64,000 nt of DNA from Grifola frondosa. Its lineage: Eukaryota; Basidiomycota; Agaricomycetes; Polyporales; Grifolaceae. The stretch spans positions 1,798,001 to 1,862,000 of the forward strand of contig LUGG01000006.1 in NCBI GenBank assembly GCA_001683735.1, given 5' to 3'. Made by a program: the position numbers and the translations under genes. Shown in pieces: positions 54,000 to 64,000 of this stretch; position 1 is the stretch's first letter, and each line of letters opens with the position of its first letter. Below the pieces are notes generated by a model, which was given only the letters and a program-made list of their open reading frames with translations, searched no databases and was not told the origin of the DNA.

Positions 54000-56900
54000 G
54001 ACGACACATTAAATCCATAGTCAGTCCATCCTCTATAAATCATATTTTGACGCATAAGTGTTTTCCAATTCCGTTGTTCTCGTGCATTATAAGCTCAAGA
54101 GATGATTCATTGAGGACTATGAATAAACATTTTGATATTTGCCTATCTAGACTCCGGCACGATCTCCACCATTTGAATTCCCCTCTGTGCTGCAGCACAA
54201 TTGCTATGACATTGTTCCAATTATTTGTCAATGCGTCGTAGTAGTTCCTCGACATTGGAGATATATTCCGACATCTGCTACGGCCATATGCAAGGCGGTC
54301 TGTAGTACTCTAATTCAGTCTATATTTCGTAGAAGGAGAACACATACTGCTGCATGATTGTTTCTTTTGATTTCTGATATCTTCGCTTGAATGTGTCTTC
54401 CATCTCAATATAACCATCGCGAAATGAGTCTGACCATAACCCATTTGGCAGCAAATAGGTTCTCGGGCTAAGCCCTGATACGTTGTGTGTATCATGCTGT
54501 CACCAACACATACTTCTTGACCATGAACTAACTTTTGCAGCCACATATGTTCGGTATATATTGCTAGCTAGTTCTTGATATATGGCTCTTTGCTCGAGGG
54601 AATGATGGTCTCTTTCAGGACTGCCTGATGGAGTTGAAGTGTATTTAGTCTTTGTTAATCACGACTAGAGAACCCATACCATCGAATATGGTATCCGACA
54701 AGGCGTAGATATAGCACCAGATGGATATGAGACTCTAATGGAGTTGTCCGAACCTACACGAGAGGCTGTCAACTTCGATATTCTTCACTATGGATACGGA
54801 AGGCATTCGACAGTGACGTCTGGAATGCATGAAAAATCCTTCCCACCTGTATTGCCTAAGTGTGAAACATCGGAACCTCCTCTATGCTCATCAATGGATG
54901 GCTCCACAGCACTGACGGTATCCATTTGGCTAGATTGTCCTGCATCTTCCAGATCATGCTGATGTTCTGTTTTGTCGATGAACACTATCGACGAGCATTA
55001 AACTACTTGATTCCATGGTTATCGAGAGACTCACTGTCACTAATGATTTGTTGCATTTCTATGATATCAGCCAGATGCGCATTGAGACAGGTGGGATCCT
55101 GTGATAAGAATTTGTCTATGGATGCTTGAATTCGTAAGTCAGCGAAAGAAACAGATATCCTGTGCATGAAATAACGCACGATGATTTGGATTTGTTGGCG
55201 GCATACAAATGCAGTGTTGGATTCCACATCAATCTCCATATGTGAAGCAGGCATGCAGTCTGTACCACCGAATGTCAGATAGATTCCCACCATTCATTTG
55301 AAATCACATGTATACTAACCTTTGACTTAGAAATGAGACAATAATCCGTGACATGGAAGCATAAATAATTGCGAAATGGAAGAAAAGATAAGTACATCTC
55401 GACATAATCACTCATTTCGACTCCTGACCATTGTTCTAACTCTCCAGGACCACCTGTCGAGGTGTGAGCAATGTCTCTAGAACAAGCTTACAATGCATGG
55501 AACATCACTAAATAAATGCATGTCATACTTTTCACCTTCTGAATCCAGATCCATGGGGGAATTGCTACGAACACACGCCACGTTCCCCTCAGTGGTTTCG
55601 TCCATAGGGCCATCACCATTGGAGTCAGATTCAGGAGACGTCGACGCCTATAAAAGCACGATCAATTATTCCTGCATAGGTATAGCCGCTTCGTAGACAG
55701 ACCTCCCGAGGTCGCTTTCTTTCCCAGGATCTCGGTGGAGATTCGATCGCTTTGCGCTGTGTTAATCCGTTAGCATATAGCACGTACGTGGAGTAGAATA
55801 TTGACCTTTGCCGCATTATCGTCTTTGTTGGCGACCATTGGATCCTCATCCCACGCTCTCCGTGGGCATCCTCATCATCTACGCTGCTATTATATTCGAC
55901 CAGCGGAACAGTCCTTACATTTTCGTCGATGGCGAATCTCACCGTGCGAGCTTTGTTGGAATAGGTAAGGACAGGTGTGGGAGCGACGGGCTGAGAGGTT
56001 TCCTCTGTCACTAAGATCATTTACTCTTTCATGTTAGCACAATGCATCCAGAAATTGGTGACATACCATCATCGTTTGTTCCGATAGATGTGACAGCATG
56101 CGCCGCATCCGAGTCGAAAAGCTTAGCAGAAAGCTGAATATGTGTCAGGCAATATGGGTGGATGAACAAGACAGATACATTTTTAGTTGGCTCGACATTT
56201 TGTGATGCCTTCTCCTTTCCCTTGCGCTTTCGCGTCGGCTTTACGGCCACATGTGTATCTTCTTCCGACGCGGCTTGATCATCGTCTCTGTCGTTGACAA
56301 TTTCCTTGGATTTCTGTGGTGGAGTTTTCAGTATATTGCATATGCAAGGAAAGGAATATACACCACATTGGTCTTGCCTTTCCCGGTCTTGCGTGATCTC
56401 GACCCATGTGTTGTCTTGCTCTAAACGTGGTTAGTATTCGTACCATATTTTCAAATGAGACATACTGGCGTTGGCGTGTCCACGCCACCATCATTCTACA
56501 TATTATGTGTTATCTTAGCGACTGGAAATTTTCGAGCATTCACACATGCCTTGTCCTCTGATTCGGCTGCACCTGAGTACTTGAGCGTTCCCGCAATTAT
56601 CTCCTCAACGAATTTCCTCAAGGCATCGACATATTGCTGAAATGTCGGGCTATTATACCCCTCCTCCTTGGGCAATTCCCGATCCTCGCCCACTGGACCG
56701 AAGGCAGTGAGGCGTGATTGCTTCTTCGTTTCATCGTCCAGTACCCAAGATGCCCAGTCTTATTCTGGTCAGTACTTAAAACATCGTGGATAAACATCTA
56801 ACACACCTAGTTTAAATGCATCGCCTTTGATGAGGCCGATCCACTCCTTAACGATATCCGGAGCAGTTTCGCCAATGTAGTAGATTTCCAAGAGCCAATT

Positions 56901-57314
56901 AGAGAGGGCAGTTATGGCGCCAGGAGGATTAGACTTCATTGCTTTAACGAATGCTTCCCGAACGCGATGTGAGTTGAGTAGATTGCGTTTGAGACCATCT
57001 ATGATAGTAAGAACAAGAACGGCTTCCTCGCCTTTCGCCATGGGATCGAGTACTTTTTCTTTGATTGCATATTGAAGTGCGGATATATAATAATTGAGAA
57101 AACGAAATCCTGCTGCTGTATTGACCGGGGCGTCGCATTCTGTGACATCTTTCTTTCTGCGCGGATGGAAGAGAACTATGTGATAGCAATGGTCGTCAGA
57201 TGGGACTGACTTATACTTGGTTGTCAATGCTCTTCGTAATTCGTTCTTAGGTATGTCGTGTTTAAGACACCATAACGAGAGGTTGGGATCGTACATAATG
57301 GGTGTAGGGGGCAT
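54000..57314 (-). CDS. Large unknown multi-exon protein, acidic/nuclear type
   Basis: The ATG at 57314 starts a well-formed exon (MPPTPIMYDPNLSLWCLKHD) that continues with LRRALTTKYKSVPSDD and GLKRNLLNSHRVREAFVKAM. Later exons are WASWVLDDETKKQS, YNSPTFQQYVDALRKFVEEI, KPTRKRKGKEKASQN (basic, NLS-like), then KARTVRFAIDENVRTVPLVE and an acidic region (NSPMDLDSEGEKYDMHL). Further down, HRISVSFADLRIQASIDKFL suggests continuation to about 54.8 kb or beyond. Exon joins and the 3' end are approximate, and it could be two genes. No catalytic domain is visible. I do not know the family. The Ser/Asp-rich and basic stretches suggest a nuclear protein. Confidence 0.45.
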
Positions 57315-57670
57315 GGAACCTGTGGGAATGGAGCGTGCAGCTATTCGTAGTTACAGATGCTTTTTATATCAATTACCTCATTTTTGCCTCGTGTCACCTT
57401 GAGTATAAGTGCCCGTGCGAAGCATGGGTAGCACATGTTTCATAGAACTCAGCAGAGGAGGACCCCTGAATATAGGCATAATAGGCCGGCCGAAATTGGG
57501 TCTAAATTTGGCCGTTTGTGTCCGGACACCTCCAGCAATCCGTGTCCGGACTTTCGGCCAGCTCGAGGTTTGCTTGGGTACGTAGAGTCCGGATCATGCG
57601 GCCAGCCTCAAGAAAGCCTGATTTCGTCTGGATGGCTCAAATAATGTAATTTTTCACTCTGAGATGTCAT

Positions 57671-60340
57671 CTAGGCCGCCGGAACTTTATGTTTGTTACT
57701 TGACAAGAATCCCACTACTCGACAGCTGCATCCACTGCTTTCTGCCACTTTCGAAAAGAGCTTTGCTGCATCACCAAACAGCTTCAAAGCAGTCTGAATT
57801 GCTCTGAAGAGTGGCACATCAATATCTTTGATGATCTGAACACTCCCTTGTACTTTGGGTTGATGATCCAGGTTACTAAGGAATGCTGTCGAAGGTAGGA
57901 GAGCAAACTGCTTCGGGCCGAAGCGAGATGTGGCGCTGGGAATGGAAAGGAACTGTTTCCCGTGAACATGCTCGAGGACCTGTACAGCAACATAGGAGAC
58001 TGCACCAATGGTAGTGCAATCATCGACAGAGCCGTGCTTTCCATTCTTGCTGCCCGACTTACAATATATACCTATCACTGCTCCGGCCATTGTGAGAAAA
58101 TATACTAAGCTCCCAGCTGAATCATTATCGTACCTTGTCCAATGGTTATCCCCCAATTTGCTCGTGGACTTGAATAACGGCATACTGCCCGATTCGGAGG
58201 GGCATCGTTGGAGAGACACGAGCGCCAGCAATATAGTGGAGCAAGTGCGAAGGCACTCCTGCCTTGGTGAAGATGTTCAGTCGCCGCTTGACAGCCTAGA
58301 CCATTTCAGCTGGACTCGTCAGAAAATACCCGCAATGATATCGATATCACTTACGGCGCCTGCTACAGAAGCAGCTACTGTCGCAGCATTTCTGGAATTA
58401 CCGGCAGATCCGGATTGAGTGGCGCTGCCAGATTCACACCAAGGTATGTCTCGTTCTTTCCCAGTCCCTACACCGCGATCATGCTGCTCCTTGGTGACTT
58501 CATATAATCATCGGATGATCTGCCGACGAAGAGTTTCCTCCGGGGCTACCTCTTTTTCTGCCCGGATAGAGCTCGTCCTAACTCCCTCAGCAGCTTCACA
58601 AGTTTGATGTTGCTCTCTAAGTTCGACAAGGAAACTGAAGTCGAACTGATTCACTGATAGAATGCCCTGTCCGAAAGGTTTTTCTGGCGTCCCAGGCATC
58701 GACCGATGACAAGGCAGCTGCCATCGAATCATAGATTTGCTGGCATCCTTCAGCTAAGACTTCCTCGAACTCGTCGTCAACGTCGGGTAGTGCTGCACTG
58801 TAAGGAGAATGAGAAGTTAATAACTGGAAAATTATGGATCTGACTCACGTCCGGATCATGTCATCGACTGTGGTAGACACAGCAGCAAAGGTAAGTGTTA
58901 ACCGTTCATCATCCTCTGTGTTTGTGCGGTTGTCAACCCACTGGAGCTCACTCTTCGTTACGCACAATATGCCGAAGTTCCGCTGCATCGCCAGTATCCA
59001 CCTGTGATTCCTCTTCGTCTTCGTCTTCATCAACGTCTTTACCGCCGTCAAACCAGCTCGAGATGTTCGGGAGATGGATCACGATATCTGCAGAATGAAG
59101 CTGGCTCGGCAAGATGCCTAGATGTGCGACTAGTGACTCAGCCTCATCAAAAGCTGCTACAGCGATACCTTAGATCTCTGCATTATTCGGATAGGTTGCC
59201 AATGCATGCAAATCGATGCCCGTGACGTCGAGATAGTATGGTTGTAACCACTTGCTCGTGCTTTCGAGTTTGATGATTCCACCAATAGGACCACTTGCCG
59301 AATTTTGATACGCAGTTTGCCGACCATCGAGAGGAAATCCATGAATGTGAAGACCTTCACGACCTGACGTGCTTGGCCGAAGACATGATACAAGCTCGCT
59401 GGAGTGGGCCAAGGGCGAAGCGGAAAAGTGGTGTCCCTGCCCGTACAATAATCCCGATAGACCATGATCAATGCGAAAGACCTTCAATCAGGATTCGCGT
59501 GATATCTACAGCTGGGCGGGAGAGGAAGTAGCGACTATAGGAGTAGCCAGCACCCGTGAGATACGACGCCACATCTTCACGAAGTGGTGCGCGCACAGGA
59601 CAAGCTGAAGGCGTTCTGCATGAGATACATAGTTAAGCATCAACAAGTTCGCCGGAAATGAAGAGGTACACGACCGCCGAGATATTCCGGATGATGTTCT
59701 ACAAGAAATCGAAGACATCCTGCAGAGAAGCGCCATGAGGCAGCATTGTCGCCTCGAGGGTCAACCTTATCAACATCACGGTGATACAAGGGGCTGTCCT
59801 TCTCGAAAGCTATAGCGCGAATGCGACGATACATTGCTGTGTGGTTCCCAAAGGGAAAGAGCCGTGCGACGGAGAACACGCCGTTCCGATATGTCTTGCG
59901 AGCGTGCTTTACGTCGTGAATTACTACGAGCGGCTGTTTCTCGAATACAGAACAGTTGTTGATAGTTCGTAATCGCCAGCATGAGGAGAAGGAATCTATA
60001 TGTGATCGACATCGTGGCCTTCGCACGTAGCAACTGTTGAACAGACCGCTCAACATCATGCGTCACGAGTACGAGTATGAATGGAACAGTCTCGCAAACC
60101 ACGCCAAATTCGATCAGAGAGCGCGACAAGGGGACTGCATCAAAATCATTTGGGACACGTATAGCAGCGACGACGATGGGAGCAACCTTCGGCAGTGGAA
60201 TTTGCAGACACCATAACTGAACCTAACAACATAATTCTCAGACTCGGTGGACAGACATACGTAAAGCATTAGGACGTACCTTGGTCCCTGGAGTCAACGT
60301 CGTATTCTCGATTATTGTTAATCAGCTCAGGATCAGGAAC
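57671..60340 (-). CDS. Conserved Agaricomycete protein of unknown function (KNGKH family)
   Basis: Blocks in order on the minus strand are DYVVGGVDGPLRVPDPELI, PLPKVAPIVVAAIRVPNDFD, CETVPFILVLVTHDVERSVQ, YHRDVDKVD, LHIHGFPLDGRQTAYQNS, LSVNQFDFSFLVELREQHQT and YCKSGSKNGKHGSVDD. VSYVAVQVLEHVHGKQFLSI and FALLPSTAFLS follow, with the end at KHKVPAA (57671). From memory, this series of blocks recurs in large uncharacterised proteins of mushrooms; no function is known to me. Several introns and at least three single-base shifts are needed. Just upstream lies a tandem array whose unit resembles the first exon of this gene, so the 5' end is unclear. Confidence 0.55.
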
Positions 60341-60386
60341 ACGTAGAGGTCCATCAACTCCACCGACTACATAGTCTTGATCCCCA

Positions 60387-61188
60387 GCGCACAGCGGACG
60401 TCATAGGGTCGACATCGCACCTGCAGTCGTTTCCGCGTGCAGGGCGACGGTGATAAGAGGTGAGGGGACATACTCTGGTAGACGTCCGCTGTGGTTGTAT
60501 CCAGCGCACAGCGGACATTGTATGGTCGACATCGCACCTGCAGTCGTTTCCGGCGTGCAGGGCGACGGTGAATAAGGGTGAGGGACATACCTCTGGAGAA
60601 CGTCCGCTGTGGTTGTATCCAGCGCACAGCGGACTTGTATGGTCGACATCGCACCTGCAGTCGTTTCCGGCGTGCAGGGCGACGGTGAGTAAGGGTGAGG
60701 GGACATACCTCTGGAGAACGTCCGCTGTGGTTGTATCCAGCGCACAGCGGACTGTATGGTCGACATCGCACCTGCAGTCGTTTCCGGCGTGCAGGGCGAC
60801 GGTGAATAAGAGGTGAGGGGACATACCTCTGGAGAACGTCCGCTGTGGTTGTATCCAGCGCACAGCGGACATTGTATGGTCGACATCGCACCTGCAGTCG
60901 TTTCCGGCGTGCAGGGCGACGGTGAATAAGAGGTGAGGGGACATACCTCTGGAGAACGTCCGCTGTGGTTGTATCCAGCGCACAGCGGACATTGTATGGT
61001 CGACATCGCACCTGCAGTCGTTTCCGGCGTGCAGGGCGACGGTGAATAAGAGGTGAAAGGGACATACCTCTGGAGAACGTCCGCTGTGGTTGTATCCAGC
61101 GCACAGCGGACGTCATAGGGTCAACATCGCACCTGCAGTCGTTTCCGGCGTGCAGGGCGACGGTGAATAGAGGTGAGGGGACATACCT
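60387..61188. repeat. Seven-copy tandem array, 117-120-bp unit, exon/intron-like
   Basis: The marker GCGCACAGCGGAC recurs at 60387, 60504, 60622, 60740, 60859, 60979 and 61099. Each unit holds a perfect 10-bp inverted repeat (GTCCGCTGTG / CACAGCGGAC) around a 13-base loop. On the minus strand most units also have a GTATGT donor and a CTGCAG acceptor 55 nt apart, the normal intron size here. The 65-nt remainder reads QCPLCAGYNHSGRSPE in one frame. The copy nearest the adjacent gene reads PLCAGDQDYVVGG, leading into that gene's coding sequence. Confidence 0.9.
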
Positions 61189-62268
61189 AATTACTATGGG
61201 ACGCTGGTTGTATCAGGGGCCCAGCGAGCACAGGAAAATATGTTGCACTTCCGGTCGCAGAGATGATGGAAGTTCGAAAGAAGGAAAGGTCCAATTCCGC
61301 GGGGAAGTGCTTCCCAACTCCGCTGATAGATGATCGTAGATCGAGATCGCGATCCATTGAATTTGCGGCACTTGTCGGAAGGTTCGAGTTCGAATCCCGT
61401 TCGTTGACGAATCACTGGTGCACTGTCCTGTACACAGGGTAATAGTACGATATCCTCAATATCCTGCATACTGATCCAGCCAATGCGAAAATACAGGGCT
61501 TGCTCGACCCACGATAGCTCGAACTGACTTGTAACCGGAGCGAGTGCTTGTCATCAAGCCGGCCTTACTTGTTTCTCCCATCCTCTTGTCCAGTGGAGGC
61601 TACTCCTTTGGTCGTGATACTCGTGAATGGCATCCTAACAAACCCGAACTGTATGTTGCTTGTGTCGTGCACACTGTAGAAGTATGGCAGGAATGTGAAT
61701 CCTTCTGTTCTCTCCACTGCACTTTGCTCAGGATCCATCCAATCTAAGTAGGAAGAGATCTATAATTTGATGCACCCACTGATGTGAATGAATCAATAAC
61801 GAGCTGGTGTGTTCTATGACCTCTCTGTCCTCTCTGCTGGGCCCAACAAGTACCATTTGTATGTCCTTGTAATTCGAACCCATTCCCGCCTATAGGAGCG
61901 AGGTGATGGGTGGTCAGGATTGACTACTGTACCTGAAGCGACACACTTGCCCGATTCCAGATTGACTTATGCTACCATCTTCCCTCCGATGTCTATAACT
62001 CCTAAGTACAGTAAGCCATTAAACAACATTATGTCATGATATCATTATCTGCTACGGAACAAAATCTTCCATTCTTCTTTGTCATGAGGCATTAACCGCT
62101 TCAAAGGCATACACCTGAAGGTTTGGTCGTAATATAAGATGTGCATGAGCGGAAACCTCATGACTTCATCGCCTACCACTGTGAGTCATAACCTTACTGA
62201 AATGGATAGAAGGAGCAACCACTGTGCATACGATATGATTTGACTTTGTAATTACATATGTGGCCGTA
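61189..62268. other. Intergenic DNA, no supported gene
   Basis: Short frames only. A tRNA B-box-like string at 61381-61399 lacks a matching T stem and A box. Confidence 0.4.
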
Positions 62269-63968
62269 CTACAAGGCCCGTTTTGGCCACAGGGACTGCT
62301 CAGGAGTCAGCGGAAACAATACATAATAGTAGTATGGTTGAGCAGTCGCATATCCCTGATGGCCGCTCATATTCCCCACTTGGTTGCACAAGCGGCATGT
62401 CATCTTCACTGCGCATCCATCACGAGATAGCTTCACTGCGATGTTGGAACCTTCGCCATCGCAATATTTACAGCGAGGGTGCAGACCAAAGGGACGTCGT
62501 CCCATAGAGCCATAGTTGAGCTCCCGCGCCACGACGGTGCCACGCTCCCGAGATATCACAACGACGCTGGTGTGGTTAAAAAGTTCATGTGCACCAGTGA
62601 GAACTGCAACGACGATCCCCCAGACATTGAGCGTCTCGACGTGGTGGAAGTAGATAGAGTTGGCCACGCTGAGCAGTGCAGGACGCACGCCCTGCCTGAA
62701 TATTGTCGGCAGTGAAGGTTAATAACAAAGTCGAAATATCCGCTATTTGGAACATTAGCATTTTGGGGCGAAGCTCACGATAGGCCTCACTTCTGCACCT
62801 GGGCCTTAAGCTCCTCAAACCGGTCGGCCTTCGTGACACATGCACCGCACGATAGGAGGAATAGGCCCTTCAACTTCGACGTGTTCTCGGGGAAGGTCTT
62901 ATATGCCGACCCAAGAAATGTCGCCAGGACCTGCGAAGAAACAGTGTGAATGCTATGACTGAAGAAAAGCCAGAAGCTACCTTTTCAATAGGGCCAATGT
63001 TGGGTGGCATACCAGTATTTGTGGATGACAACGATAACATCCCTGTCTCGTAATCGCTGTGGGTGTCCACCAGCACAAGTAACGGAACGGTATTGTGACG
63101 GGCCTCGAGCCATTTCACCACTGGTGTGATTCGCTTCATAACCGTATGGTAAACGGCCTGCTCCCTTCAGTAGCCGTGTGTCGGACAGGATGAACTACTG
63201 TCTCATGAAGCCATTCCTCATCGGTGAAGATATAAGTGACGAGACTCACATTGTCGGGGACCGACTTGAATCTTTCGACGAAATGTGGTTTGAACACATC
63301 TCGCACGTAGGCATCACGCCCATACCTGAGTATGAACATCGCCAGCGAGGCAGAAACGAACCCAGGAGACAGATGTCTGCTGGCCTGCATGTGGACCACA
63401 TACTTACACACAGTGTTTGCTAATCAATGTATGGACGAATGGATGCATAACATACCGGAACGTGCTCTCCTGCTTTGCGGTGACACTCTGGGCACACAAA
63501 CGTTTCTGGGTCCTTCACGGTGGCCTCCTCTACACACCCACCGAGGCATAAGTCGTTGCGGAGGCACAACGCATATGGGCATAATGGCATTGTGCATTTC
63601 AACACTGTACCATAGTCCGAACACCCAGAACATCTCTGATGATGTGTGAAGTGCTGCACGTAGCTCGTGAACATTGTAATTCACTCACGAGTGTGATCCT
63701 GTTGGTTGGCAGGAGGGTAGAATCGTCTAATGAAATCATCAATAGCGCTTCTGGAAGAGCATGATCGCCGGTACTTACAGACCTCATCGATCTCCATGGA
63801 AGTCTCCGGCCCACCATCACCTACATCATTATGGGAGACATTCATCTGGAGAAACAAACTTGTTGTACCTGTGAACACGCTCTCATCGTAAACCCCATTG
63901 ACTGATCTTGATGATCTGTTCAATTGTTGAACCTGTGGAGGTGGTCGACCGCCCGCAGTTCCCATCAT
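62269..63968 (-). CDS. Zinc-finger protein with caspase-like His/Cys signature and C-terminal zinc ribbon
   Basis: ATG at 63968 begins MMGTAGGRPPPQVQQLN. After short introns, a Cys-rich finger reads CSGCSDYGTVLKCTMPLCP, then LCLRNDLCLGGC, then FVCPECH, similar to PHD/ADD fingers. The middle region has FILRYGRDAYVRDVF, then PLLVLVDTHSDYETGML (candidate catalytic His) and, after a 51-nt intron, KGLFLLSCGACVTKADRFEE (candidate catalytic Cys). The spacing and flanking hydrophobic strands recall the clan CD (caspase/CHAT) fold. A C-terminal part carries a zinc-ribbon-like pair (CKYC, CRLC) and ends LWPKRAL at TAA. From memory, similar proteins occur in many mushrooms without assigned function. The protease assignment is inference; joins around 62.7-62.85 and 63.1 kb are approximate. 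Confidence 0.55.
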
Positions 63969-64000
63969 CTTGGTTGAAGAATGTTGCGAGGTGATTTAAA

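Noticed and set aside
61381..61399. tRNA-like B box (GGTTCGA / TTCGAATCC pattern)
   Set aside because: The flanking bases do not form a 5-bp T stem, and no A box or acceptor stem lies 50-70 bases upstream.

Overview
The window looks like nuclear DNA of an Agaricomycete (mushroom or wood-decay fungus, perhaps Polyporales). Genes are densely packed on both strands and split by very short introns (46-72 nt, GT..AG, one GC..AG). The families present are typical of this class: two FunK1 fungal-type kinases, a DUF6533 membrane protein, a glyoxal oxidase fragment, a Plavaka-type transposase, a DUF6698 protein and decayed F-box proteins. No prokaryotic operon, rRNA gene, CRISPR array or convincing tRNA was seen.

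Layout. 1-2.0 kb: the 3' end of an unknown gene and a possible GATA-finger relic. 2.25-3.84 kb: F-box gene. 4.4-10 kb: two FunK1 kinases head to head around a 376-bp shared upstream region. 11.3-16.7 kb: an enoyl-reductase-type MDR gene, an F-box relic and a heavily decayed second MDR copy. 17.4-18.3 kb: SDR reductase. 18.6-20.9 kb: Cdc4/Fbw7-like F-box/WD40 protein. 22.3-23.7 kb: DUF6533 membrane protein. 24.3-26.5 kb: TPR-DnaJ co-chaperone. 27.5-43.2 kb: a gene-poor, CpG-depleted, repeat-type island with two orphan genes, a Plavaka transposase, a DUF6698 gene and an F-BAR pseudogene carrying C-to-T-type changes. 43.26-48.33 kb: a tandem array of eleven ~453-bp units that abuts a truncated glyoxal oxidase gene. 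49-52 kb: poorly resolved genes. 52.9-64 kb: a cluster of Agaricomycete-type orphan families, namely a BAH-PHD protein, two large unknown proteins (one with a 7-copy exon/intron-like array at its 5' end) and a zinc-finger protein with a caspase-like His/Cys signature.

How the parts relate. The left 27 kb is ordinary housekeeping and signalling DNA: the Cdc4-like protein would be the substrate receptor of an SCF ubiquitin ligase, the TPR-DnaJ protein a Hsp70/Hsp90 co-chaperone, and FunK1 proteins are kinases of unknown targets. The right 36 kb is accessory DNA. Many coding regions on the left need single-base corrections, mostly in short G/C runs. Because this includes the normally essential Cdc4-like gene, I suspect base-level assembly error as well as real decay. 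Exon joins were made by eye from splice signals and protein continuity and were not checked against transcripts.
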